Source of the DNA: Singulisphaera sp. GP187
GTDB lineage: Bacteria > Chloroflexota > Chloroflexia > Chloroflexales > Roseiflexaceae
DNA: 45,196 nt
Assembly (NCBI GenBank): GCA_943328915.2
Contig: CALQBW020000007.1
Span: 1-45,196 of the forward strand
Reading direction: 5' to 3'
Shown here: positions 27,728-36,222 of the stretch, one piece after another
Layout: the number at the start of each line of letters is the position of its first letter
Position numbering within the stretch: the stretch's first letter is position 1
Made by a program: the position numbers and the translations under genes
Notes under the pieces: model-generated
What the model saw: only the letters and a program-made list of their open reading frames with translations
The model's database searches: none
What the model was told of the DNA's origin: nothing

Positions 27728-29398
27728 ATGACAAAACAGCGATTACGAGTAATCCCCTTGGGTGGTGCTGGAGAAGTTGGCCGGAATATGTGGGTGGTCG
27801 AATACGGCGAAGATATTGTAGTGTTGGATTGTGGCGTGATGTTCCCCGAAGCCGAAATGCTCGGTGTTGATTTGGTGTTACCGGATATCACCTATTTGCG
27901 CGAAAATATGCACAAGGTACGAGCAATTGTATTGACCCACGGTCACGAAGACCATATTGGCTCGTTGCCATATGTGTTGCCTGAATTGGGCTTCCCGCCA
28001 GTTTATGCGACACCGTTGACAGCAGGCATGGTCAGTCATAAATTAAAAGAGCATCGCTTGCTCGAACAAACCAAAATTCACCGCTTTGAAGCAGGCGACG
28101 AGTTGCGCGTTGGGATTTTCAAAATTGAAACGTTCCATGTGGCCCACTCGATTCCCGATACCGTTGGCTTAGCAATCAATACCCCTGCGGGGATTGCGGT
28201 CTATTTGACTGACTGGAAGTTTGACCATACCCCTGTGGATAAGCGCCCCACCGACATTGCGGCGATTACTGCGTTGGGGCAGCGCAATCCGGTGGTTTTG
28301 ATTACCGACTGTGTTCGGGTTGAATCATCTGGGTTTACTCCGAGTGAACGCGTAGTTGGCGATTCACTTGATTCAATTTTCGCCACGGCACCTGGGCGGA
28401 TTATTGTGGCAACCTTTGCGTCAAATATTTCTCGTGTCCAACAAGTGATAGATTCTGCCGAAGCCTATGGCCGCCGTTTGATGTTGGCAGGGCGAAGCAT
28501 GGAAAACAACTTCCGGATCGCATTAGAACTCGGATATCTGCGCATCCAACCAACCACACTCGTGCGCGGGAGCGAAGCGGCAACGTTGCCCGATGATCAA
28601 GTTGCGGTAATGTGTACCGGCAGTCAAGGTGAACCAATGGCAGCCCTCGCGCGTATGGCGAACCGTGATTTCCCCCATTTGCGCATCAAACAAGGGGACA
28701 GCGTGGTGGTTTCTGCCTCACCGATTCCTGGCAACGAAGTATCGGTATCACGGGTGATAAACAATCTTTTCCGAATCGGCGCCGAAGTAATTTACGGCAG
28801 CGAAGCCAAGGTCCATGTGTCCGGCCATGCCGCTCAAGAAGAGCTCAAAATGCTCCTCGGGATGTTGCGTCCTCAGAACGTGATTCCCTTCCATGGCGAT
28901 TACCGCCATATGGTGCTATACCGGAAGCTGGCAATCGGGATGAATATGGGCTACAACATGGAAAATGTATTTGTGCTCGAAAACGGTTCGGTGATGGAAT
29001 TTGGCCAAAACTTTGCCAAAATTGTCAATAAAGTACCTGTGAATTACATTTATGTCGATGGAAACACGGTTGGCGATGTCAGCCAAATCGTCGTTCGTGA
29101 TCGCCAACTCTTGTCGCGCGATGGCGTGATGATTGTGGTGGTAACCATTGACCGCCACAGTGGCGAATTGGTCGGCGGCCCTGATGTGTTATCACGGGGA
29201 TTCGTCCAAGTGCGTGATGCCGATACGCTTATCGATTCGACACGCAATGTCGTCCGCAAGATTTTGCAAAAAACCAATGATCAAACCGAAGTCGATGCTG
29301 CGTTTGTGATACGCAAAATCAAAGACGCTGTCGGTGATCATTTGTTTGAACAAACCCGTCGCCGCCCCGTCGTTTTGCCGATTGTCACTGAAGTATAA
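27728..29398 (+). CDS. rnj: Ribonuclease J
   Basis: This 556-residue protein is a metallo-beta-lactamase/beta-CASP ribonuclease that acts both as endonuclease and 5'-3' exonuclease in mRNA decay and rRNA processing. The start 'VIPLGGAGEVGRNMW' is typical. The zinc motif is His71, His73, Asp75 and His76 ('LTHGHEDHIG'). Also present are 'HSIPDTVGLAI', 'TDCVRVESSG', the beta-CASP 'CTGSQGEPMAAL', 'HVSGHAAQEEL' and 'IPFHGDYRHM'. The C-terminal domain is included, and length matches. The ATG at 27728 is fixed by homology. There is no clear SD, only a structured leader, so translation may be controlled. A strong terminator follows. Confidence 0.96.
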   Translation: MTKQRLRVIPLGGAGEVGRNMWVVEYGEDIVVLDCGVMFPEAEMLGVDLVLPDITYLRENMHKVRAIVLTHGHEDHIGSLPYVLPELGFPPVYATPLTAGMVSHKLKEHRLLEQTKIHRFEAGDELRVGIFKIETFHVAHSIPDTVGLAINTPAGIAVYLTDWKFDHTPVDKRPTDIAAITALGQRNPVVLITDCVRVESSGFTPSERVVGDSLDSIFATAPGRIIVATFASNISRVQQVIDSAEAYGRRLMLAGRSMENNFRIALELGYLRIQPTTLVRGSEAATLPDDQVAVMCTGSQGEPMAALARMANRDFPHLRIKQGDSVVVSASPIPGNEVSVSRVINNLFRIGAEVIYGSEAKVHVSGHAAQEELKMLLGMLRPQNVIPFHGDYRHMVLYRKLAIGMNMGYNMENVFVLENGSVMEFGQNFAKIVNKVPVNYIYVDGNTVGDVSQIVVRDRQLLSRDGVMIVVVTIDRHSGELVGGPDVLSRGFVQVRDADTLIDSTRNVVRKILQKTNDQTEVDAAFVIRKIKDAVGDHLFEQTRRRPVVLPIVTEV

Positions 29399-29415
29399 CG
29401 CTACGCGATGTCATT

Positions 29416-29450
29416 TCGGGGCAGGACCTATTGGTCCTGCCCCGATTTTT
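29416..29450 (+). terminator. Intrinsic terminator of rnj
   Basis: TCGGGGCAGGACC (29416-29428) and GGTCCTGCCCCGA (29433-29445) form a 13-bp stem with a 4-base loop followed by TTTTT. The stop codon of the convergent rimI gene lies inside the T-tract. Confidence 0.92.
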
Positions 29451-30099
29451 ATAGACGATTCGTTGGTGGCGTAGTGAAGACGACAGGCATTGTTTTGAGA
29501 CGCTGATACAGTCGTTGGCGGAGATCGTGTACGCGTTCCTGGAATGCCGCAGTATGGATGTCATCAGTCCACATGATCGACGCGTCTTCGCCATTATCTG
29601 TATAATAGCGCTTCCGTTCTCCTTGATGGCGGAATCCAAATTTCACATATAAATTTTGGGCAGAAATATTAGAGACGCGAACTTCAAGGGTCAACTGTTG
29701 AGCTTTGAGAGCGTACGCTTGATCAATTAATGCCAACATCAACAATTCCCCGATTCCTTGGCGGCGATAATCAGGGTGTACGGCAATGGTGGTGACATGC
29801 CCGTCGTCGAGGCTTAGCCAAATTCCTGCATGCCCAACAATCGGCAGTCGATGTGTTACAAGTGGAATGACAGGTCTGAGCCAGCGATTAGTGAAGCGTT
29901 TGAATGCTGATTGTGGGGTGATGTCAGGATTAATGGGGGTTTGAGGTGACATTCGAACCACGACATAGCGACTATGGTGGGGTGCATTCAGCTCATTCGT
30001 GTAGGTCGCAGTAGACCATTGGTATGGGAAGCTCAGTCCGTCTATTGCATGAACTTCAGGTAAATCGTCGACCTGCATATAATCAATAAAAAAATACAC
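29449..30099 (-). CDS. rimI: RimI-like ribosomal protein alanine N-acetyltransferase (GNAT)
   Basis: This 216-residue GNAT acetyltransferase has the N-terminal 'DDLPEVHAIDGLSFPYQWS', the acetyl-CoA site 'TTIAVHPDYRRQGIGELLM' (Q/RxxGxG/A), 'LTLEVRVSNISAQNLYVKFGF' and 'GERKRYYTDNGEDASIM'. These are the order and wording of RimI, which acetylates the N-terminal alanine of ribosomal protein S18. It is longer than usual (about 150-160): roughly 35 extra residues lie between 'YVVVR' and 'VGHAGIW', and there is a tail of about 35 residues. The start is a GTG at 30099 after GGAG. Confidence 0.88.
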   Translation of the reverse strand: MYFFIDYMQVDDLPEVHAIDGLSFPYQWSTATYTNELNAPHHSRYVVVRMSPQTPINPDITPQSAFKRFTNRWLRPVIPLVTHRLPIVGHAGIWLSLDDGHVTTIAVHPDYRRQGIGELLMLALIDQAYALKAQQLTLEVRVSNISAQNLYVKFGFRHQGERKRYYTDNGEDASIMWTDDIHTAAFQERVHDLRQRLYQRLKTMPVVFTTPPTNRL

Positions 30100-30141
30100 C
30101 GTGATTACTCCACAGTTATAGTGTCATGGGTATCGCACCAC

Positions 30142-30184
30142 AAAAAAACACACATCAGCACCACTGGCGCTGATGTGTGTTTTT
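30142..30184 (-). terminator. Intrinsic terminator after the lipoprotein gene
   Basis: ACACACATCAGC and GCTGATGTGTGT form a stem, with A7 (30142-30148) on the left giving a T-tract on the minus strand. T's also follow on the plus strand, but no plus-strand gene ends here. Confidence 0.85.
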
Positions 30185-30193
30185 GGACAAATG

Positions 30194-30994
30194 TCATTTG
30201 ATTACTGTTGCAGATTCAGCTTGTATGAATTCTTTGTACGCGCCATCTCGCCCAAAATTCCCACCGCTTTGGAATGTTCCAGTAATTTCAACTTTGCCCC
30301 ATACAAAACTATTGTTTGGGCCGATGGTGAGTTCAGAAGATTTGTCGGGGGGGAATCCTTCCATCCAGATTATTTTGCCGACCGGTTGCGGGCTTGAACC
30401 ATCTTCTTCGGTTGAAATGCCTTCAGCTAATACATAAATAACTGAATTCCAGAAATAATAACCCTGGGTCGTAATTTTTTTGCCATTATACTCACTCGAT
30501 TTGTCGACGAGGTCAAATAGTGATATTTTGCCGTCAGCAAGTGCAGTATTGCTGATGCGTTGTTCGTTCCGTTTGATTTGTTCGATGACTTCCGCTTTAC
30601 TTACGGCAATTTGGTACTTGTAGTTCTTGTCAGGGCCAAATGTGCCGGCTTCAAGCTTGCCGGTTATTTTTACAAACCCATACGTGGCATCGCCGGGGCG
30701 ATGTAAATTAAAGACGACATCTTCAGGAATCTTGTCGACCCATACTGCATCGCCCAACGCTTGGGCATCGAGCCCGTTGTCTAATGTGCTGACGCCAGCT
30801 GCAAGGATCGATAATGGCTTTTCGCCTGGTTTGGCCAAATATGCGCCAGCAACGGTAATATCTTTGCCTACGTATTTATCGTAGGCTGCCGTTACATCAG
30901 CAATATGCAATGTATTGTCACCAAGCAATCCACAGCTGGTGGAGAGCGAAAGAAAAATCATCAATACTATGATGCGGCGAAGATATCCAACCAT
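30194..30994 (-). CDS. Secreted lipoprotein with a duplicated OB-like domain, function unknown
   Basis: This 266-residue protein begins 'MVGYLRRIIVLMIFLSLSTSC'. That is a basic, hydrophobic signal ending in STSC-G, a plausible though imperfect lipobox. The mature part contains two homologous halves: 'KDITVAGAYL' to 'KAEVI' and 'KKITTQGYYF' to 'ESATVI'. Each has a strand pattern like an OB-fold ('VKITGKLEAGTFG' and 'VEITGTFQSGGNFG'). A GAGGT box lies 6 bases before ATG 30994, and an extended -10 at 31031-31039 rules out the longer in-frame start at 31042. It is probably an outer-surface protein anchored by lipid. No family was recognised. Confidence 0.72.
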   Translation of the reverse strand: MVGYLRRIIVLMIFLSLSTSCGLLGDNTLHIADVTAAYDKYVGKDITVAGAYLAKPGEKPLSILAAGVSTLDNGLDAQALGDAVWVDKIPEDVVFNLHRPGDATYGFVKITGKLEAGTFGPDKNYKYQIAVSKAEVIEQIKRNEQRISNTALADGKISLFDLVDKSSEYNGKKITTQGYYFWNSVIYVLAEGISTEEDGSSPQPVGKIIWMEGFPPDKSSELTIGPNNSFVWGKVEITGTFQSGGNFGRDGAYKEFIQAESATVIK

Positions 30995-31030
30995 GCGAAA
31001 CCTCATAATGGCTACAATATTGTTGAAAAC

Positions 31031-31039
31031 ATAATAGCA
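31031..31039 (-). promoter_or_regulatory. Extended -10 promoter of the lipoprotein gene
   Basis: The minus strand reads TGC-TATTAT. A start near 31024 gives a 30-base leader and supports the 30994 start codon. Confidence 0.55.
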
Positions 31040-31042
31040 CAA

Positions 31043-31590
31043 TTTCAGAAGTTTGTGACATTCGTAAACGAGGTTGGACGTCGCTGGTGGTGAAAAAAAT
31101 TGCAGTGAAGACTCTAATTATGATGCGTCTCGTAATGTGTTTAAGGGAAATTTGGTGTATTTTTTACTTACCATGCGGTATCTGAAAAAATTAGGAATTC
31201 CCTTATATAATAAGGCGATTTTCAATAACCGATTCCATTAAGTTTGAGATTGAAACTGAAATTTGACTGTTTTCGAGAAAGAAGAAATGGGATAATATAA
31301 ATATTTCGCAAATGAAATGGTTAAAGCGTGCTGTTGTACGGTTATTTCACGCTGCCTTCTGATTATTTTCCCCATGCAACTGTGTATGCAATAGTAGCGA
31401 TATTTGCACAATGGAGAAGATTGACAGCTTGGTTTTGCAGAACACTTGTTATCCTTAGTGGTTTAATTAATTTAAAACCGAAAGTATTCTGTCAAACGAA
31501 ATTGTTGAGACCTCTCCAACTGTACGTTTTTGTAAGGATATTTAGGGGTATGTCAGTGAGATTCACCAGTGTGTAATGTGCGGGACTCCA
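31043..31590. other. A/T-rich gap without a supported gene
   Basis: The region between the lipoprotein and minC promoters has no convincing gene. It holds an IR, CCTTAT-ATA-ATAAGG (31201-31215), next to the palindrome GGAATTCC. It also holds an open frame of 82 codons (31328-31576) with no SD and unlikely composition, and a possible 16-codon peptide (31312-31362). Confidence 0.5.
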
Positions 31591-31599
31591 TGGTATAAT
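31591..31599 (+). promoter_or_regulatory. Extended -10 promoter of minCDE
   Basis: TGG-TATAAT is a perfect extended -10. The predicted start near 31606 leaves a 30-base leader before minC. No -35 hexamer is visible. Confidence 0.65.
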
Positions 31600-31635
31600 A
31601 AACCATCATATTTTGCTGGGATGTTGAGAGGTTTT

Positions 31636-32301
31636 ATGGTCGAGCACGTGGCAATCAAAGGAGCCCGCGGTGGACTGCGCGTGGTCGTTAATGACATATG
31701 TTCCTGGGATGATGCATTTGCTGCGATTCAACACCAGCTTGCCCAAGGGGCAAATTTGTTCCAAGGTATGAGCGTTTCGTTTGATATGGGCGCGCGTGTC
31801 ATTGACAGCAAAGAAATGCAATCATTGTATACGGTGTTGCAAACCTATCAATTGACGACTGCCGATATTCAGGCTGATTCAAATACGGTGCGGCAATTTG
31901 CGCGAGAGATAGGGTTAGTAGCCAAACCACGCAGTACCACCCAGGCTCTGAGGATAGAATCCGCTACGCCAGCGCCGATATTGATAAAAAATTTACGTTC
32001 TGGCCAAGTCCACAAACATCTACATGGCGATTTAACGTTACTAGGTGATGTGAATGCCGGTGCCGAATTAATCGTTTCCGGGAGTTTGGTGGTGTTTGGA
32101 CGGGTACGCGGATTAGTTCATGCCGGTGCACTCGGGGATCGTAGTGCTATTATCTGCGCAATCGAATTGGCAGCGACGCAAATTCGGATTGCCGATGTGC
32201 GAGCACGTGCTCCCGAGCAAGATGGCAATCGCCACCCCGAAATCGCCTGTATCGAGGATGACCAAATTATTGTCCATTCGTGGGAAGAATACCGTCGTTA
32301 A
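31636..32301 (+). CDS. minC: Septum-site inhibitor MinC
   Basis: This 221-residue protein inhibits FtsZ polymerisation away from mid-cell. The N-terminal domain is weakly conserved ('VAIKGARGGLRVVVND'). The C-terminal beta-helix domain is clear: 'NLRSGQVHKHLHGDLTLLGDVNAGAELIVSGSLVVFGRVRGLVHAGA' in conserved pieces, with the hallmark GDVNAGAE and G(R)VRG(L)xHAGAxGD. ATG 31636 follows GAGAGG, and the promoter is 40 bases upstream, so the longer frame from 31576 is ruled out. Ends 43 bases before minD. Confidence 0.93.
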   Translation: MVEHVAIKGARGGLRVVVNDICSWDDAFAAIQHQLAQGANLFQGMSVSFDMGARVIDSKEMQSLYTVLQTYQLTTADIQADSNTVRQFAREIGLVAKPRSTTQALRIESATPAPILIKNLRSGQVHKHLHGDLTLLGDVNAGAELIVSGSLVVFGRVRGLVHAGALGDRSAIICAIELAATQIRIADVRARAPEQDGNRHPEIACIEDDQIIVHSWEEYRR

Positions 32302-32344
32302 TGCTGAGTCTGCAATATCGTGTACGCTGTGAGAGGATTCTGGT

Positions 32345-33142
32345 ATGGCTAAAGTCATTACAATTACATCAGGTAAAGGTGGGGTGGGCAAAACGACCTC
32401 AACTGCAAATCTTGGTACAGCATTAGCCGGGCTTGGGAATAAAGTCGTTGTTGTGGACGCAGATATAGGGTTGCGTAATTTGGATGTGGTTTTGGGGCTT
32501 GAGAACCGAATTGTCTATGATTTGGTTGATGTTATTGAAGGCAATTGTCGCTTGCGGCAAGCCCTCATCAAAGACAAACACGAAGCTGAACTCTATCTGC
32601 TCCCTGCCGCGCAAACGCGTGACAAAGATGCCGTCACCCAAGAAGAAATGATTGACCTTGTCAATCAACTCCGTGAAGAATTTGATTTTGTATTGATTGA
32701 TAGTCCGGCTGGGATTGAAAGTGGTTTCAAAAACGCCATCGTCGGTGCAGATGAAATCATAATCGTCACCACCCCCGAAGTGTCAGCAGTCCGCGATGCC
32801 GACCGAATTATTGGATTGTGTGAAGCATACGAAAAACCGCAACCACGACTGATTTTGAATCGATTACGACCAAAAATGGTACGTAATGGTGATATGATGA
32901 GTGTTGAGGATGTATTGCAGATTCTCGCGATTGAGTTGATTGGTATCATTCCCGAAGACGAAGATGTCATCACCGCTACCAACAAAGGTGAAGTGCTTGT
33001 GCTTGATAAGAAATCACGCACAGGCAAATGCTACATTGATGTTGCACGCCGAATCAACGGGGAAGCAGTTCCCATTGAACCAATCGAAGATAATGCGAGT
33101 TTGATTGAACGCTTATCCAACATGTTTCGCGGTGGGCGTTAA
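32345..33142 (+). CDS. minD: Septum-site ATPase MinD
   Basis: This 265-residue ParA-type ATPase recruits MinC to the membrane. Its deviant Walker A is 'SGKGGVGKTTS' (residues 9-19) with the signature lysine. Switch and Walker B regions are 'VVDADIGLRNLDVVLGLE' and 'FVLIDSPAGIE'. The C-terminal amphipathic helix 'LIERLSNMFRG' is the membrane-targeting sequence. Confidence 0.98.
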   Translation: MAKVITITSGKGGVGKTTSTANLGTALAGLGNKVVVVDADIGLRNLDVVLGLENRIVYDLVDVIEGNCRLRQALIKDKHEAELYLLPAAQTRDKDAVTQEEMIDLVNQLREEFDFVLIDSPAGIESGFKNAIVGADEIIIVTTPEVSAVRDADRIIGLCEAYEKPQPRLILNRLRPKMVRNGDMMSVEDVLQILAIELIGIIPEDEDVITATNKGEVLVLDKKSRTGKCYIDVARRINGEAVPIEPIEDNASLIERLSNMFRGGR

Positions 33143-33174
33143 ACATTCATGGATTTCTCCAAAGGAGTGGTGCT

Positions 33175-33429
33175 ATGAGTTTTTTTAATCGCAATAATAA
33201 AGGATCTGCGAGCGTCGCACGAAATCGTCTATTGACGGTGCTGTTGCATGACCGTGTGAAATTGACGCCAGATATGATCGAACGTCTCAAAATTGAATTG
33301 TGTGATGTGATCCGACGCTATTTGCCGTCGATTGACCCTGCCACAATCGATATTGCTGTCACCCAGACTGAAAACAATACCGACCAACTCGAAACGCGCA
33401 TTCCGCTGGGACGGGTCCGGAACAGGTAA
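33175..33429 (+). CDS. minE: MinE topological specificity factor
   Basis: This 84-residue protein stimulates MinD ATPase to drive Min oscillation. The N-terminal membrane and anti-MinCD part ('ARNRLLTVLLHDRVKLTP') and the topological domain ('IERLKIELCDVIRRYLPSID') match MinE. AGGAG precedes the ATG. A complete minCDE set predicts Min oscillation rather than a DivIVA-anchored system. Confidence 0.93.
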   Translation: MSFFNRNNKGSASVARNRLLTVLLHDRVKLTPDMIERLKIELCDVIRRYLPSIDPATIDIAVTQTENNTDQLETRIPLGRVRNR

Positions 33430-33470
33430 AAATATCCGATTTTGATTTTTAATACTAGGATGGGGTTTGC

Positions 33471-34553
33471 ATGCATCTACCTCCGGTAACAATCCATTTT
33501 TCGGCGCGCCTAAAGTGGTTTGCCGTGCTTTTCGTTTGTGTGTTTGCGTATGTAATCTATACCGTTGTCCATGATGTAGCGATGGTTTTCTTTGGGGCAA
33601 TTATCACCGCATATATATTTTATCCGGTGGTCACCTGGATGACTCGTTTTCTGCGGGGCTCGCGATTGTGGGCTACAGTGATTTTGTTTAGCGTGATCGC
33701 ACTCCTGTTGACGTTTGCCATCCAAAATTTCGCAACGCGTCTAGCCCTGCAAATTGAATCGTTCCACCAAGATTTGCCTCAAATTATGGCCCAACTCGAA
33801 GCCCAACCAGTGGTAGTGCTAGGAATGCCTATCGATGTGAGCGGCGAAATCAAAAAAGCCCTGAGTGGTGTAGTATCTACACTACCCGAAGAAGGACCGC
33901 ATTTGTTTGTGGGCTTCATCGAAGGGTTTTTGCACACGTTGGCGTTTATGATTACCACGTTTTATTTGTTGCTTCACGGGCGACGTTTGGTACATCAAAT
34001 CGCCCAACTCGTTCCTGCCGTGCATCGTGATGAAGTGCGCTTTGTGATGTTGCAAGTGCATACAATTATGAGTGGGTATATCCGCGGAACGTTGTTACTC
34101 ATCCCCATCATGGCAGTGCTGACAAGCATATCATTGTGGTTCCTCGGTGTCGATTATGCCATTGTAATTGGGATTGTGAGTGGCGTTGTTGAGATTTTGC
34201 CGATTGTGGGTCCATGGTCGGCAGCGGCATTTGCAGTGACGATGGCGATATTCCAAAACCCTATGCCAATTAGTGACTCTGTGGTAATCGTGGCAGGCAC
34301 CATTGGTGGGCTTTATTTGGGATTGCGCATGTTCGAAGATTACGTGATTATCCCGGCAGTGGTTGGTCCTGCCGTTCATTTACATCCGATCCTCGTGATT
34401 GCTGCTATTTTGGCAGGGGCGGCAGTTGGTGGCATATTAGGGCTCTTCCTGGCCATTCCTGTGACTTCGGTCTTGCAATACCTGTTGCGCTGGCTCTATG
34501 CCAAATTGATGGATGACCCCATCTTGCCTACTGCGCAACCGACCAAACACTGA
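33471..34553 (+). CDS. AI-2E family transporter (PerM-like permease)
   Basis: This 360-residue polytopic membrane protein matches the AI-2E transporter (PF01594) family. An N-terminal helix pair is followed by an extracytoplasmic stretch ('ALQIESFHQDLPQIMAQLE'), then helices with the family-typical 'YIRGTLLLIPIMAVLTSISLWFLGVDYAI' region, 'VVEILPIVGPW', and 'HLHPILVIAAILAGAAVGGILGLFLAIPV'. Members export signals, Na+ or other small solutes; AI-2 transport is proven only for some. It lies 41 bases after minE and is probably in the min operon. Confidence 0.9.
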   Translation: MHLPPVTIHFSARLKWFAVLFVCVFAYVIYTVVHDVAMVFFGAIITAYIFYPVVTWMTRFLRGSRLWATVILFSVIALLLTFAIQNFATRLALQIESFHQDLPQIMAQLEAQPVVVLGMPIDVSGEIKKALSGVVSTLPEEGPHLFVGFIEGFLHTLAFMITTFYLLLHGRRLVHQIAQLVPAVHRDEVRFVMLQVHTIMSGYIRGTLLLIPIMAVLTSISLWFLGVDYAIVIGIVSGVVEILPIVGPWSAAAFAVTMAIFQNPMPISDSVVIVAGTIGGLYLGLRMFEDYVIIPAVVGPAVHLHPILVIAAILAGAAVGGILGLFLAIPVTSVLQYLLRWLYAKLMDDPILPTAQPTKH

Positions 34554-34576
34554 TGCTGATGCAGGCGCACCCACAC

Positions 34577-34614
34577 AAAAAATCCCCCGCCGGCAATTGC
34601 CGACGGGGGATTTT
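34577..34614. terminator. Bidirectional terminator between the permease and fabI
   Basis: AAAATCCCCCGCCGGC and its near complement GCCGACGGGGGATTTT form a stem around an AATT loop. A/T tracts on both sides allow it to end both convergent operons. Confidence 0.9.
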
Positions 34615-34624
34615 GATTGAGTGA

Positions 34625-35401
34625 TTACTCAGTTTTAATACTGATATTACGGAAGCCAGCATCGACATAGATGACTTCACCCGTTGTTGCGGACGACAAG
34701 TGGCTAGCCAAAAAGAGGGCAGTGTTACCGACATCTTCTTGGGTGACGTTGCGCCGCAACGGTGCCACTCCGGCAAATGATTTGAGCAAATCTTTAAAGC
34801 CTGCGATCCCGCTGGCAGCCAAGGTGCGGATGGGACCGGCGCTGATGGCGTTGACGCGGATGTTTTGCGGACCGAGGTCGCTGGCCAAATAACGCACACT
34901 GGCTTCGAGGGCAGCCTTGGCCACACCCATCACGTTGTAGTTTTGGGCAACTTGCTGTGAGCCGTGGTAGGTCATGGTGATAATCGAGCCACCGCTGTTG
35001 ATGAGTGGGCGGGCGGCTTTGATAACGCCGGTCAACGAATAGACGCTGATATCCATGGCGATATGGAAGCCTTCGCGCGTGACGTTTAGATAATCACCAT
35101 TGAGTTCGTCTTTTTTGGCAAAAGCGACAGCATGAATCAAAATATCAAACGTACCCCAGACTTCTTTGACGCGGGCAAACAGATTGGTGATGTCGCTATC
35201 GCTGGCGACGTCGCAGGGTTCCACAAATGTGGTGCCTAGGCTGGCTGCCAATGGGCGCACGCGCTTTTCGAGGGCTTCACCGACAAAGGTGAAGCAGAGC
35301 GCAGCCCCTTCGGCATGTAGGGCTTTGGAGATACCCCAAGCGATGGAATTGTCGTTGGCCAAGCCCATAATCAGGGCACGTTTGCCAGTCAATAAACCCA
35401 T
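34625..35401 (-). CDS. fabI: Enoyl-[acyl-carrier-protein] reductase (NADH), FabI
   Basis: This 258-residue enzyme performs the last reduction of fatty acid elongation. The FabI start 'GLLTGKRALIMGLANDNSIAWGI' holds the cofactor site with the FabI-typical spacing. 'HAVAFAKKDEL' follows, and the catalytic Tyr-x6-Lys is 'YNVMGVAK' in 'QNYNVMGVAKAALEASV'. 'RVNAISAGPIRTLAASGI' is also canonical. The start is ATG 35401 with GAGGAG 8 bases before. It is 78 bases downstream of clpP. Confidence 0.96.
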   Translation of the reverse strand: MGLLTGKRALIMGLANDNSIAWGISKALHAEGAALCFTFVGEALEKRVRPLAASLGTTFVEPCDVASDSDITNLFARVKEVWGTFDILIHAVAFAKKDELNGDYLNVTREGFHIAMDISVYSLTGVIKAARPLINSGGSIITMTYHGSQQVAQNYNVMGVAKAALEASVRYLASDLGPQNIRVNAISAGPIRTLAASGIAGFKDLLKSFAGVAPLRRNVTQEDVGNTALFLASHLSSATTGEVIYVDAGFRNISIKTE

Positions 35402-35445
35402 AGTGATTACTCCTCTGTTACATAAACATGCAGACATATGCAAGC

Positions 35446-35474
35446 TACCAGTTGCGCATGGTGCGCAACTGGTA
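35446..35474 (-). other. Hairpin between clpP and fabI
   Basis: TACCAGTTGCGCA and TGCGCAACTGGTA (13 bp, 3-base loop) lie 6 bases past the clpP stop. No T-tract follows on the minus strand, so it may protect or process the transcript rather than terminate it. Confidence 0.5.
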
Positions 35475-35479
35475 TGGGG

Positions 35480-36067
35480 TTAACGGACGGGCATCTGGAG
35501 GATTTCGTCGATGAAGCCGTAGTCTTTGGCTTCTTGGGGAGTCATGAAGCGGTCACGGCTGAAGTCGCGCGTTATTTCTTCGGGGGTGCGGCCAGTGTCG
35601 TGAGCCAACAAGCCATTGCCAACGCTCTGGATGCGCAATAACTCTTGGACCATGCGCTCCACGTCGGGGGCATAGCCTTGGGCGCCGCCGCCCGCAGGAT
35701 GGAAGTGGATGGTGGAGTGGGGCAAGGCGTAGCGCTTGCCTTTGGTACCGCCAGCCAACAAAATCGTCGCCATACTCCCTGCCCGCCCGATACATACTGT
35801 ATTCACATCGGGGCTAATGATGTGCATGGTGTCATAAATGGCTAATCCGTCACGGACGCTGCCACCTGGGCTGTTGATATAAAACCAGATGTCACGCGTG
35901 GGGTCTTGGTGTTGCAGGTACAACAATTGGGCAACGATGGATGAGGCAACATCATCGTCGATTTCGCTCCCGAGCATGATGACACGCTCTTGAAGCAATC
36001 GTGAAAACAAATCCCAACCGCGTTCGCCGCGGGGAGTGCGTTCAACAACACTGGGTACAATTGGCAT
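35480..36067 (-). CDS. clpP: ATP-dependent Clp protease proteolytic subunit
   Basis: This 195-residue serine peptidase forms the ClpP 14-mer. The catalytic Ser is in 'GRAGSMATILLAGG', the His in 'TIHFHPAGGGAQG', and the Asp in 'DFSRDRFMTPQEAKDYG'. The oxyanion loop 'YINSPGGSV' is present. ALPHSTIHFHPAGG departs slightly from the common MIHQP, but all three catalytic residues are kept. ATG 36067 follows AAGGAG. No clpX is adjacent. Confidence 0.96.
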   Translation of the reverse strand: MPIVPSVVERTPRGERGWDLFSRLLQERVIMLGSEIDDDVASSIVAQLLYLQHQDPTRDIWFYINSPGGSVRDGLAIYDTMHIISPDVNTVCIGRAGSMATILLAGGTKGKRYALPHSTIHFHPAGGGAQGYAPDVERMVQELLRIQSVGNGLLAHDTGRTPEEITRDFSRDRFMTPQEAKDYGFIDEILQMPVR

Positions 36068-36113
36068 TTTTTACTCCTTGTGTGGGCCGCAAGTTAGACT
36101 TGTTGCACCATGA

Positions 36114-36122
36114 AGTATACCA
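36114..36122 (-). promoter_or_regulatory. Extended -10 promoter of clpP
   Basis: The minus strand reads TGG-TATACT, 47 bases before the clpP ATG. No CtsR-type tandem heptad is evident. Confidence 0.55.
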
Positions 36123-36171
36123 TTTTTTGTCCACTCTGGGCGCACCGACACCACTGTCTTACAAATTCACA

Positions 36172-36198
36172 GTGCGCTACGCCAGCAGCGTAGCGCAC
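36172..36198 (-). terminator. Perfect hairpin after the YtcJ-type gene
   Basis: GTGCGCTACGC (36172-36182) and GCGTAGCGCAC (36188-36198) form an 11-bp stem with a 5-base loop, 25 bases past the stop codon. There is no T-tract, so termination is only possible. Confidence 0.45.
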
Positions 36199-36222
36199 CA
36201 AGTGGGTCAGCTCTGGTGTAAT

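Noticed and set aside
31328-31576. 82-codon plus-strand frame upstream of minC
   Set aside because: No SD, no recognisable sequence, and it runs up to the minC promoter; composition looks non-coding.
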